DNA from: Parasediminibacterium sp046546515
GTDB taxonomy: Bacteria; Bacteroidota; Bacteroidia; Chitinophagales; Chitinophagaceae
Direction: 5' to 3'
Assembly (NCBI RefSeq): GCF_046546515.1
Contig: NZ_JBKHKJ010000012.1
Location: 1 to 64,000 of the forward strand
DNA length: 64,000 bases
Numbering within the stretch: position 1 is the stretch's first letter; every line of letters starts with the position of its first letter. The notes beneath the pieces are model-generated. The model was given only the letters and a program-made list of their open reading frames with translations. It was not told the DNA's origin and ran no database searches. A program made the translations under genes and the position numbers. Of the stretch, positions 17,049-25,398 are shown piece by piece.

Positions 17049-17531
17049 ATGGAAACGAATATATTTAGCAAAAGCTTTTGGAAAGGTTATATAGGTTTCG
17101 GCTTTGTAGCCGCCCTTTTATATGCAAGCATAACGGCCTCTGTTATAGCAGGCGTGCACCAGTCGGAAAATACATGGCAACTCTACATTGGCAATGCTGC
17201 ATTTGCAGGGGTGGTGTTACTGTATGTTTGGCTTAAGCGGTTCACCATTCCTACTGGCAGCCTTAAAGTAATTGCGGGCGCCATTGTTACAGCAATGGGG
17301 GTATTCTTTTCGTGCTTGCTATTGTTGCTTGCGCTGGCTTTAATGCCATTGCAGCCATTTGCATCGGCCAACACCCCAGTTACCAACCCTTTAGACAGCA
17401 ACAGCGGGCAAGTATGGAATATTTTTATCAATGCCATAATGGTCAATTTTTTATGGGGTGCCATCACGGCTGCCGTTTTTGGGCTGGCTTTGCAAAGGCC
17501 GCAAGCCAAGTTAAGTGCAGGCAATGAATAG
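17049..17531 (+). CDS. Hypothetical membrane protein, four helices
   Basis: From ATG 17049 (METNIFSKSFWKGYIGFGFV) 160 residues with four hydrophobic segments: about 13-34, 46-63, 75-100 and 127-148. The frame stays open to a TTG at 17037, which is less likely. Resembles DUF4199-type Bacteroidota membrane proteins in layout, but I do not recognise a diagnostic motif. Convergent with the response regulator gene; no operon partner. Confidence 0.75.
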   Translation: METNIFSKSFWKGYIGFGFVAALLYASITASVIAGVHQSENTWQLYIGNAAFAGVVLLYVWLKRFTIPTGSLKVIAGAIVTAMGVFFSCLLLLLALALMPLQPFASANTPVTNPLDSNSGQVWNIFINAIMVNFLWGAITAAVFGLALQRPQAKLSAGNE

Positions 17532-17587
17532 TATTGCGGGGGGGATTTTAAAATGTATATTGCAAATGTACAAATTTGCAATACATC

Positions 17588-18001
17588 CTACCCCAGCAGT
17601 TCAGTAAAAATAGCTTGCAGCCTATCGCCCGAAACGGGCTTAATGATATAGTCGCTTACTTCACTTATTTCCCTTGCCCTGTCCATGTCTCTCATGTCGA
17701 TAGACGAACTAACGAGGTAGATGACAATATTTTTTTCTAGCCTTGGTTTTAGCAGTATATAGGCCTCCAAAAATTCCCATCCATCCATTACTGGCATATT
17801 AACATCTAGGAATATGATATCAGGTAGCTCATGCCTTTTGTTTTTGTCCAGCATTTCCAGAATAAACTGTATGGCTTTTTCGCCATCGTCAAAAAACATG
17901 ATTTTACTAACCATATCGGTGAATTCAATTTCTTCTTTAGCTAGGTATTGATATATCAAGTCGTCATCCACAATACATACGCTGTCTACCTTGTTTTTCA
18001 T
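17588..18001 (-). CDS. Response regulator, single receiver domain
   Basis: A 137-residue CheY-like receiver without an output domain. Landmarks: the acidic pocket VDDDLIYQYL near residue 12, the phosphorylation site FLDVNMPVMDGWEFLEA (Asp at about residue 66), the VSSSID conserved Ser/Thr, and IIKPVSGD with the conserved Lys. Its start overlaps the stop of the upstream kinase by four bases (ATGA), so the two are translationally coupled and form a phosphorelay. With no DNA-binding domain, the output must be protein-protein interaction. Confidence 0.93.
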   Translation of the reverse strand: MKNKVDSVCIVDDDLIYQYLAKEEIEFTDMVSKIMFFDDGEKAIQFILEMLDKNKRHELPDIIFLDVNMPVMDGWEFLEAYILLKPRLEKNIVIYLVSSSIDMRDMDRAREISEVSDYIIKPVSGDRLQAIFTELLG

Positions 18002-19557
18002 AGAAAATCAATTTCATTAAAGTTAATAATAAATGTTGCGCCTTTGTCGGGTTCGCTCTCAACACGGATGCTGCCGCCCAGCGATTTTACCTGGTGCTTG
18101 GTTATAAAAAGGCCAACACCTTTTGAATCCGGGCGGTTGTGGAATGTTTTGTGCAGCGAAAATATTTTGTTGCCATATTTATTTAAATCCAAACCCATGC
18201 CATTGTCCTTGCATGTAAGGGTAATAAGCCCATTTTCATTTTTAAAACTGGTAAAAACAATTTCTGGCTGCCGGTTTTCCGAGGCATATTTCAAGGCATT
18301 GGTAAGTAAATTCAAAAAAATACTTTCCAAATAAATCTTTGGGTAATTAATTGTTTCACAATCAGCAAAATGGTAAGTAATAGTTGCATTACTGGCAGCA
18401 ATCTGGGTAGAAAGACTAGTAATCTGGCTTTCTAAAACGGTGCTAAACGGCAGTGCTTGCCTTTCCAGTTCCATGTTTTGGTTTATGTTTACTACCTCGC
18501 TTAAATCCTGCACGGTTTTGGAAAGCTGTGTGGTTACTTGAAACAGCTTGCCCAATAATTCCTCTTTCTTTTCAGCGATTGTAGTTCTTTTGTAAATATC
18601 CATCAGCAAGCTAAGGTTGCCAACAGGGGAGCGTAGGTTGTGCGAAACGATGTAAGCAAAATCCTGCAACGTATTCTTTTTAAATTCTAGCCTTTTTGAT
18701 AATTTGTCCAGTCTTTCAATGGTTTCATTCAGCTTTTGTTCGTTTTGCTTTATTTCGGTAAAGTCTTTGGTTATGGCAAGTACGTCGCTCACTTCTCCTT
18801 CTTTGCTGAACAAGGGTATCATATTAATTGCAAAATAGCCAGCCCCTTTTTTATCCGTCACTGACTCTACTTCATAATGGGCATTTTTTCCTGTTGCAAA
18901 TACATCTTCCAAATGCTTGGTGAATTTTGGGGTATTAGGATGCTTGCTAAAAATATCAGTAGGTTTTTTGCCAATAAAATCTGTTATGCTTTTTGACGAT
19001 ACCGATGTTACCGATTCGTTTACAAACTTATATTCTAGGTTTTTGCCCATCAACATTATCACGTCTGGGTTATTATTCACCAAGGCTTTAAACTGCTCTT
19101 CGCTTGCTTTTAGCTTTTGGTTGGCAATTTGCAAGGCTGCGGTTTGTTCATCTATTATTTTTTGAAGTTCAGCGGGCGATTTTAAGTTAAATGCTGCTGG
19201 CAAATTCTTATACAATGCAACCACTGTGGCGGTAGAAATAAGGGCAGTGATAAATAGCAAAACTGCATTTAGCCTATATAGCGGATACCAAAACATACCG
19301 GCATCAACAATATGGGTAAGACCACAGAAAATAATAAAAAGGCTAAACAATATAAAAATACCACGGAAAGGGGTATCCTCCCTTTTCTTTATAAAATAAA
19401 CCATTAACATAGGGATAGTTAAATAAGCAAGCCCAATGTTAATATTTGATAATATATATACCCATCCATGTGCCTCTGTCCAGTGGCCGCATTGCCAGCG
19501 TGGCATAAAGCCATTCGTTTCAAATAATTTATTGAAAAAGTCTATTAAACTGTTCAT
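17998..19557 (-). CDS. Histidine kinase with ethylene-receptor-like membrane domain and PAS
   Basis: A 519-residue inner-membrane kinase. Three helices (about 35-56, 67-88, 92-115) match the ethylene-binding domain of plant ETR1 without gaps at a constant offset of 13: Tyr45, Ile48, Pro49, Ile75, Cys78 and His82 correspond to ETR1 Tyr32, Ile35, Pro36, Ile62, Cys65 and His69; also YF, KK, P-x-R, F71 and F74. Only ETR1 Asp25 differs (Asn38). Then a coiled coil (127-158), a PAS domain (about 158-270), a HisKA helix with phosphorylated His306 in FAYIVSHNLRSPVGNL, and an ATPase domain with NALKY and DNGMGL. The receiver gene overlaps its stop. Ligand is unknown; ethylene or another copper-bound gas is inferred. 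Confidence 0.9.
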   Translation of the reverse strand: MNSLIDFFNKLFETNGFMPRWQCGHWTEAHGWVYILSNINIGLAYLTIPMLMVYFIKKREDTPFRGIFILFSLFIIFCGLTHIVDAGMFWYPLYRLNAVLLFITALISTATVVALYKNLPAAFNLKSPAELQKIIDEQTAALQIANQKLKASEEQFKALVNNNPDVIMLMGKNLEYKFVNESVTSVSSKSITDFIGKKPTDIFSKHPNTPKFTKHLEDVFATGKNAHYEVESVTDKKGAGYFAINMIPLFSKEGEVSDVLAITKDFTEIKQNEQKLNETIERLDKLSKRLEFKKNTLQDFAYIVSHNLRSPVGNLSLLMDIYKRTTIAEKKEELLGKLFQVTTQLSKTVQDLSEVVNINQNMELERQALPFSTVLESQITSLSTQIAASNATITYHFADCETINYPKIYLESIFLNLLTNALKYASENRQPEIVFTSFKNENGLITLTCKDNGMGLDLNKYGNKIFSLHKTFHNRPDSKGVGLFITKHQVKSLGGSIRVESEPDKGATFIINFNEIDFL

Positions 19558-19946
19558 TTTTGCTACGATTACAGGATTAGCAATTGTTAGTGCTTAAGGT
19601 TAAAATATGATAGGTATTTAATTAATTGACCAAAAAGGAACAGAAAAAACTTTCAAGTTTTTTGGATTGGAGAATTTATGTAGGAATCCAAGCCTTTAAA
19701 TTTGAGTGAGATGCTTTCATAAGTTTTTTAAGTTAATTTTAAAATCGGATTCCAGCTAAATATACTATTTTTTAACAATGTAGCAACAATTAATTTAGCT
19801 AAATTAACAATTGGATTTTGAATTTGCCAAATAAATTTTGTGTCATTTCAAAACTTCGTTTTTTGTTGGTTTCTATTTGGCAGAAATAGGGTTATTTACG
19901 TTTTATCTACATAAATAACCAACTTGGTGTTTGCGGTTCAACTAGC

Positions 19947-20003
19947 ATCCTATATGGGGGAAATTTTGGATACCCATGGGGGAATATTTCCCCCATATAG
20001 GAT
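19947..20003. terminator. Perfect 18-bp hairpin with T-rich tail
   Basis: ATCCTATATGGGGGAAAT (19947-19964) pairs exactly with ATTTCCCCCATATAGGAT (19986-20003), followed by TTTTATTTT. It stands in the 822-base gap (19558-20379) upstream of tgt, far from either neighbour's end, so it may end an unannotated small RNA or be a free-standing repeat. Confidence 0.5.
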
Positions 20004-20130
20004 TTTTATTTTGGGCTATATACCTATTCCTGCTAATTTTACATTAAAGGAGCACCTAGGGGCATCTTGGCCTTGCTTTCAGAATGGGAGGTTAGTTGGC
20101 TTAGGAAAATGATAATCCACCATCAAAATC

Positions 20131-20229
20131 TTATCAGTTTCTTATCAATAAACTATCATTTTACTATAATAAAACTATCATTCCATTATCAATAAACTAT
20201 CATAAAATTCACTTAAATTATCATAAAAA
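20131..20229. repeat. 11-bp tandem array, class YTATCAnnnnA (9 units)
   Basis: Nine 11-mers in a row: TTATCAGTTTC, TTATCAATAAA, CTATCATTTTA, CTATAATAAAA, CTATCATTCCA, TTATCAATAAA, CTATCATAAAA, TTCACTTAAAT, TATCATAAAAA. It has the same unit and period as the array inside the element at 44305-44899. Flanking element ends are not recognisable here; the rest of the gap 19558-20379 is AT-rich and holds no gene I can support. Confidence 0.85.
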
Positions 20230-20379
20230 ATGAGGCTAAAAAAAACATAAACAATTGAATATCAATGAGTTATAGGTAAAAAAGGAAATTATCAAAAAAA
20301 AATAAGCCACCAAAAAACAAAAAATAACCCATTAAAACCATTGCCCTACACTTAGAGCTTAGTACCTTATTTTTGCCAG

Positions 20380-21519
20380 ATGGCTGCATTAGCATTTAAC
20401 CTTCAACATACCGATACACAAAGCAAAGCAAGGGTGGGTACCATTACTACCGACCATGGCATTATTAATACACCCATTTTTATGCCTGTTGGTACGGTTG
20501 GCAGTGTAAAAGCGGTAACCCAAGCGCAGTTAAAAGAAGAAATACAGGCACAAATTATTTTGGGAAATACCTACCATTTGTACCTCCGTCCCGGCACAGA
20601 AGTGCTGGAAGCAGCAGGCGGGCTGCACAAATTTAACGGGTGGGACAGGCCGATACTTACGGATAGTGGTGGCTACCAAGTATTTTCATTAGCGGCCAAC
20701 AGGAAAATAAATGAGGAAGGCGTATTGTTCCAAAGCCATATAGATGGCAGCAGGCACTTGTTTACGCCCGAAAAGGTAATGGACATACAGCGCAGCATTG
20801 GCGGAGACATTATCATGGCTTTTGACGAATGCCCCCCATACCCTAGCGAATACATCTATGCAAAAAAAAGCATGGAACTTACCCACCGCTGGCTAGACAG
20901 GTGTTTTAAACGCCTAGGCGAAACGCCTGATAAATATGGCTACACGCAAAATCTGTTCCCCATTATACAAGGCAGCACCTACAAAGATTTGCGAACTGCA
21001 TCTGCGGAGTATGTTGCCAGCCAACAGTCAACAGGCAATGCCATTGGCGGCCTTAGCGTGGGCGAACCAGAACAAATGATGTATGAGTTTGCAGAACTGT
21101 GCTGCGATATTTTGCCAGTAGAAAAGCCTCGCTACCTCATGGGCGTAGGCACACCGTGGAACATACTGGAAAATATAGCCATAGGGGTAGATATGTTCGA
21201 TTGTGTGATGCCTACCCGCAATGGCCGCAACGGCATGTTGTTTACCTCAAAAGGCATTATCAATATCCGCAACAAGAAATGGGCAACTGATTTTAGCTGT
21301 ATCGACGATGGCATACCCTGCCCTACCAGCCAGTATTACAGCAAAGGATACCTGCGGCATTTGTTTGTGGCTAATGAAATACTGGCCTTGCAAATAGCCA
21401 GCATCCATAACCTTGCTTTTTACTTATGGCTAGTTACAGAAGCGAGGGCACAAATACTAGATAATAATTTTGTAAGCTGGAAAAATGATATTATTCCTGT
21501 TTTAAAGCAGCGGTTATAA
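20380..21519 (+). CDS. tgt: tRNA-guanosine(34) transglycosylase
   Basis: Exchanges guanine-34 of GUN-anticodon tRNAs for preQ1 on the way to queuosine. The 379-residue protein has DSGGYQVFSLA with the general-acid aspartate, IIQGSTYKDLR, GGLSVGEP, and the nucleophile region DCVMPTRNGRNG. The usual zinc ligands (CxCxxC) are reduced to one cysteine (IPCPTSQYYSKGYLRHLF) while the histidine (SIHNLAFY) stays, a condition I recall from other Bacteroidota TGTs. A TATTTTTG element at 20368-20375 ends four bases before the ATG, leaving little or no leader. It is followed by lptG, a pairing common in this phylum. Confidence 0.93.
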   Translation: MAALAFNLQHTDTQSKARVGTITTDHGIINTPIFMPVGTVGSVKAVTQAQLKEEIQAQIILGNTYHLYLRPGTEVLEAAGGLHKFNGWDRPILTDSGGYQVFSLAANRKINEEGVLFQSHIDGSRHLFTPEKVMDIQRSIGGDIIMAFDECPPYPSEYIYAKKSMELTHRWLDRCFKRLGETPDKYGYTQNLFPIIQGSTYKDLRTASAEYVASQQSTGNAIGGLSVGEPEQMMYEFAELCCDILPVEKPRYLMGVGTPWNILENIAIGVDMFDCVMPTRNGRNGMLFTSKGIINIRNKKWATDFSCIDDGIPCPTSQYYSKGYLRHLFVANEILALQIASIHNLAFYLWLVTEARAQILDNNFVSWKNDIIPVLKQRL

Positions 21520-21670
21520 TAAATTACCTTTTACTTTATTACAAACTATAAATGTGTATAAATGATAATACATTATTTTCTTTATCCACCAAATAATAGT
21601 TTTACTATATGGGAGGGATGTTGTAGCTATTTTTACTACAAATCTAATACCTGTAAAATGCTATAATCCG

Positions 21671-21699
21671 TACATCCTTGTTAAAGGATGTATTTTTTT
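21671..21699 (+). terminator. Rho-independent terminator downstream of tgt
   Basis: TACATCCTT, loop GTTA, AAGGATGTA, then TTTTTTTG. It lies 150 bases after the tgt stop. The rest of the gap 21520-22008 is AT-rich with no other recognisable feature. Confidence 0.7.
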
Positions 21700-22008
21700 G
21701 CCCTAATATACTATGACAGATTATCAAAAATGACGTATTATTAATAATGGAATATTACGAAATGAGTTCAAGAAATTTATGCTCTTTCCATAAAAACCGC
21801 CTGTGAGCAGATTGCCGGATTATGTTGCTCAATTTGCCATAGCAGAATTACTAAACCGTTCAGGGCAGCTGTCTTGCAATTATATTTGCAATGCATAGAT
21901 ACATGTACAAGCAAAAATTGGTTTGCTAAAATAACTTTTATGAGTTCCTAAGCTGCTATGGGTAATAATCATTAGCATCATTCAAATCATTTTTAATCAG
22001 TGGTATAA

Positions 22009-23103
22009 ATGAAGAAATTAGACTGGTATATACTCAAGAATTTTTTAAGCACTTTCTTTTTTGCCATCTTTCTGTTTACCATAATAGCGGTGGTGATAGA
22101 TTTGAGTGAGAAAACAGACAACTTTGTAAAGTCACACCTAGGGTTCTTTAGGATAGTAACAGGGTATTATTACGGGTTTATACCCCATATAGTCGCCTTG
22201 TTATTTCCTTTGTTCGTGTATATATCTGTTATATTTTTTACTTCCAAAATGGCTAACCGAACAGAAATTATACCTATACTGGCAAGTGGCATATCGTACA
22301 ACAGGTGGCTGCGCCCTTATTATATGGGTGGGTTTATTCTTGCAGGGCTGCTTTGGCTGGCCGACCAGTATGTGATACCAAAAGCAAACCAGATAAGGAG
22401 TGCTTTTGAAGCTAGGTATGTTGACAATGATAATTCTTACAACCAGCTTACCATGAACACCAATACCAGCATTTATTTCAAAATAGATTCTTTTACTTAT
22501 GCTGGCATACTTAATTATGACACGCTTACAAAGCGGGGAGGCCCCTTTTTCATGGAACGGGTAGAAAAAAGCAAGGTTACCCAAAACATCCGTGGCGAAA
22601 ACATACAATGGGACACGGCTACCAAAAAATGGCGGCTGGAAAATACGCTTACCCGAACCATTTTGCCACTAGGGGAGAAGCTGGTATTGGTGCCAACGCA
22701 ACAAGCTAATTTTAACTTCAAGCCGCTAGACCTAAGCCGGGACAAGTACACGAAAGACAAGCTGACTTCGCCAGAACTGGCAAAATTTATAAACCTGGAG
22801 GAGTCAAGGGGTTCAGAGGGCATCAACGATTTGAAAGTAGAGCTTTACAGGAGGGATGCCACGCCCGTAACGGTGTTCCTGCTTACGGTGATAGGGGCTA
22901 TTGTTGCCGGGCGCAAAGTGCGTGGGGGAAGTGGGGCGCACTTGGCAGTAGGTTTTATTACCGCGGCGGCTTTTATTATCACAGACAGGTTTTCTACTAT
23001 TTTTTCTACCAAAGGCAACCTGCCCCCCATCATAGCCGCTTGGATACCTAATGGTATTTTTGTGTTTGTGGCCATGTATTTGTATAAAAAAGCACCTAAG
23101 TAG
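22009..23103 (+). CDS. LptF/LptG family permease (YjgP/YjgQ)
   Basis: A 364-residue inner-membrane component of the ABC machine that extracts lipopolysaccharide and sends it to the Lpt bridge. It opens MKKLDWYILKNFLSTFFFAI, has three N-terminal helices, the conserved segment FTSKMANRTEIIPILASGIS, a periplasmic beta-jellyroll (about 125-275), and three C-terminal helices with GAHLAVGF. The N-terminal coupling-helix pattern TEI-ILASG is typical. LptG rather than LptF is likely from its place next to tgt but was not proven. The next gene is convergent across a dispersed palindrome. Confidence 0.88.
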   Translation: MKKLDWYILKNFLSTFFFAIFLFTIIAVVIDLSEKTDNFVKSHLGFFRIVTGYYYGFIPHIVALLFPLFVYISVIFFTSKMANRTEIIPILASGISYNRWLRPYYMGGFILAGLLWLADQYVIPKANQIRSAFEARYVDNDNSYNQLTMNTNTSIYFKIDSFTYAGILNYDTLTKRGGPFFMERVEKSKVTQNIRGENIQWDTATKKWRLENTLTRTILPLGEKLVLVPTQQANFNFKPLDLSRDKYTKDKLTSPELAKFINLEESRGSEGINDLKVELYRRDATPVTVFLLTVIGAIVAGRKVRGGSGAHLAVGFITAAAFIITDRFSTIFSTKGNLPPIIAAWIPNGIFVFVAMYLYKKAPK

Positions 23104-23112
23104 GAAAGGGTT

Positions 23113-23234
23113 TTTGCCACAAAAGCACTAAAACACAAAGAGGCACGAAGTTTTTAAATAAAACAATACAAAGTTGTATTTCTTCCTTCTTTTTTCCTTT
23201 GCGCTTCTTCGAGCCTTGGGGCCTTTGTGGCAAA
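23113..23234. repeat. Dispersed GCCACAAAGGCAC-type palindrome
   Basis: Left arm TTTTTGCCACAAAAGCACTA then CACAAAGAGGCACGAAG; right arm CTTCGAGCCTTGGGGCCTTT and GTGGCAAAAAAA. Same design as 11050-11217, with a shorter interior. Lies between two convergent genes. Confidence 0.7.
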
Positions 23235-23241
23235 AAAAAAA

Positions 23242-24435
23242 TCAAAACACAACCCCATGTGTTGCTTTTATTAAAGGCGTAGCCAAAAAAGGGAACAAAC
23301 GCATGGTGCTTACCAATACATTAGAGGTTGTCACGCCGCCAAACAAAGACTGTATCACTCGCCCTGTGGAAAGGCGTGTACTAAATTGCTCCCTCCATTT
23401 TTTTTTGTATTGAAGTTCCATTTCTTCCCTCGTTATTCTTTTTTGCAAGAATAAATCAACCTGCTCAAATGCCAGTTTCGATGCGTGCATGGCCATGCTC
23501 ATGCCGTTGCCGCACAAAGGCGTTATCATACCAGCTGCATCGCCAGCCATCAATACATGGTTTTCTACTATTGTTTTAGGCTGGAAACTAATTTGCGATA
23601 TGGCCACCGGCTGAGGGAAAAGAAAATGTGCATTAGTGAATATATCCTTTAGGAAAGGGTTTTTGTAAAGGATGTTTTCCTCCATTTGCTTGATGGAATT
23701 GCCATTATTTTTCAGGTTTTGGGCGGTTGTAAGGTAGCACAGGCAGCTTTTGTTATCCTCTATTTTGCTCATGCCGCAATACCCATTTTCAAAGTTGTGC
23801 AGGGCAATGGTATTGTCCGGGTATGGCACTTCTATATGGTATTTGATGCCTATATAATTGTTTAGCTTATTAGGCTTTTGTGCAGCAAAATCCCTTTTCC
23901 ATTGCAGGTCTATATTGCTTCTTTTGCCAAAGCTGCCAATGGCAACATCGGCTTCCCAGTTAAAGTTTGTGCTTGCCCCTGTATCTGAAAGCGGCTGGGC
24001 ATGGATAGAAAAATTGCCTTTGCCAAGGCTGTTCTCTTTATACTGTATGTCTTTTACTTTTGTGGCAGTAAATAACTGCACACCTTTTTTTACTGCAATA
24101 TCAGCAAGCAGTTTATCTATCAAATAGCGGCTGATGCCAAAGCCCCCTAGCGGCAGCTTGTGCGAAAACGACTTGCCGTTTACAGAGCTTACTTGCAATT
24201 GGTTGATATGGGGCAAATCCAAGCTTGCTAGGTTTAGCCCTAGGCCTTGGAGGAAAGGCCAGGATTCCTTGCTAATATATTCCCCGCAAACTTTATGGCA
24301 CGGATAGGTTTCTTTTTCAAACAGTGCAACCGAATACCCTTTGTCGGCCGCTTGTATGGCAAAGCAAAGCCCAGCCAACCCACCGCCAACAATGGCAATA
24401 ACTGAATAGCCGTCTTTACCTTTGAACCCGTCCAT
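23242..24435 (-). CDS. FAD-dependent oxidoreductase of the type III PKS cluster
   Basis: A 397-residue flavoprotein of the geranylgeranyl-reductase/aromatic-hydroxylase superfamily. N-terminal FAD-binding motif IAIVGGGLAGLCFAIQAADK with FEKETYPCHKVCGEYIS, and the second FAD motif LMAGDAAGMITPLCGNGMSM. It is the last of four co-directional genes (UbiA, PKS III, methyltransferase, this). By analogy with the Streptomyces srs operon (PKS III, methyltransferase, flavoprotein hydroxylase) it probably oxidises or reduces the polyketide-derived ring or its side chain; the precise reaction is inferred. A 147-base gap separates it from the methyltransferase gene. Confidence 0.85.
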   Translation of the reverse strand: MDGFKGKDGYSVIAIVGGGLAGLCFAIQAADKGYSVALFEKETYPCHKVCGEYISKESWPFLQGLGLNLASLDLPHINQLQVSSVNGKSFSHKLPLGGFGISRYLIDKLLADIAVKKGVQLFTATKVKDIQYKENSLGKGNFSIHAQPLSDTGASTNFNWEADVAIGSFGKRSNIDLQWKRDFAAQKPNKLNNYIGIKYHIEVPYPDNTIALHNFENGYCGMSKIEDNKSCLCYLTTAQNLKNNGNSIKQMEENILYKNPFLKDIFTNAHFLFPQPVAISQISFQPKTIVENHVLMAGDAAGMITPLCGNGMSMAMHASKLAFEQVDLFLQKRITREEMELQYKKKWREQFSTRLSTGRVIQSLFGGVTTSNVLVSTMRLFPFLATPLIKATHGVVF

Positions 24436-24582
24436 TTTTCCAAATTTTTAAATACAATAACTCCTTGCCACTTGTAGGGAAGTTGCATGCAACGTATCTA
24501 CATAAAACATTGGCATGCCATTCACTTTGGTGTTTCACCAACCACTAAGTGGTAATCGCTAAGTTCGTGTTACAAACTATCC

Positions 24583-25281
24583 TCACTTTTTCACCACTAT
24601 CAAATGCCTGAAAGCCCATTTCCATTGGATAGTGTAGTTGCTGATGCCGGCTTGCTGCAAAATAGCTATCCATTCTTTTTTGGTAAAACCCCTTAGCACA
24701 GACAAAGGCGCATCGTTTTTAACAAGGTACGATTTGGAAAACAAACGAGTGATGAATTTGATGGAATAATAAGCCAGCCAATGCCGGTGCAGGTCGTTAA
24801 TAAAAAAACCTTTGCTACAGTTGCTGTGCATCCATTTTAATTGTTCCACAAGTGCCTCGTTGCTAAAATGATGGCAGAAAAGCGACGAAAAAATAATGTC
24901 TTCTGGCTGGGCAAAACGAACTTTTTTATAATCGCTCTGCACCCACACGGCATTGTCGTTTTTATATTGGGCATGAGCCGTTTCTAGGCATTCCTTTTTG
25001 ATGTCAATGCCTAGTGTTTTAAAAAGGATGCCTTGCATGTTCAGCTCTTTAGCTATGGCGTGCAGGTTATCCCCCCCGCCACAGCCAATCTCGCATATCG
25101 ACACAGGGTTTTTCGGCCCCAGCGGCATCAATGCTTTTATTCCTTGCAAAGTAATGCCATGACCGCCTAGCCAGGTATTGATCATGTCTAGTTCCCGCAT
25201 GTTCTGCCTGATGTCCTCAAATGGGATTCCATCCTGGTCTAGCAACTCTTTTTTAGCACTGCGTTGTTTAAAATCCGGCAT
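24583..25281 (-). CDS. Class I SAM-dependent methyltransferase of the PKS cluster
   Basis: A 232-residue soluble methyltransferase. The SAM-binding motif I is SICEIGCGGGDNLHAIA (residues about 61-77), followed by LGIDIKKECL (motif II) and DIIFSSLFCHHF (motif IV region). An N-terminal helical cap (SAKKELLDQDGIPFEDIRQN) and the DLHRHWLAYYSIKFI segment are typical of methyltransferases linked with type III PKS in Bacteroidota. Probably O- or C-methylates the phenolic product; substrate is inferred from the cluster. Confidence 0.87.
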   Translation of the reverse strand: MPDFKQRSAKKELLDQDGIPFEDIRQNMRELDMINTWLGGHGITLQGIKALMPLGPKNPVSICEIGCGGGDNLHAIAKELNMQGILFKTLGIDIKKECLETAHAQYKNDNAVWVQSDYKKVRFAQPEDIIFSSLFCHHFSNEALVEQLKWMHSNCSKGFFINDLHRHWLAYYSIKFITRLFSKSYLVKNDAPLSVLRGFTKKEWIAILQQAGISNYTIQWKWAFRHLIVVKK

Positions 25282-25346
25282 ATTATTTTATCAATTCTCA
25301 TTCTGGCTAGCGATGAATCAAATAAAAATACAGCTATTCAAAAAAT

Positions 25347-25398
25347 ATTGCCACAAAGGCATAAAGACTCGAAGTTGCACTAAGAAAGAAAAAAATCA
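25347..25398. repeat. Dispersed GCCACAAAGGCA repeat, half copy
   Basis: TTGCCACAAAGGCATAAAGA, then CTCGAAGTTGCACTAAG. It abuts the stop codon of the PKS gene, lying between it and the methyltransferase gene of the same cluster. Confidence 0.55.
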
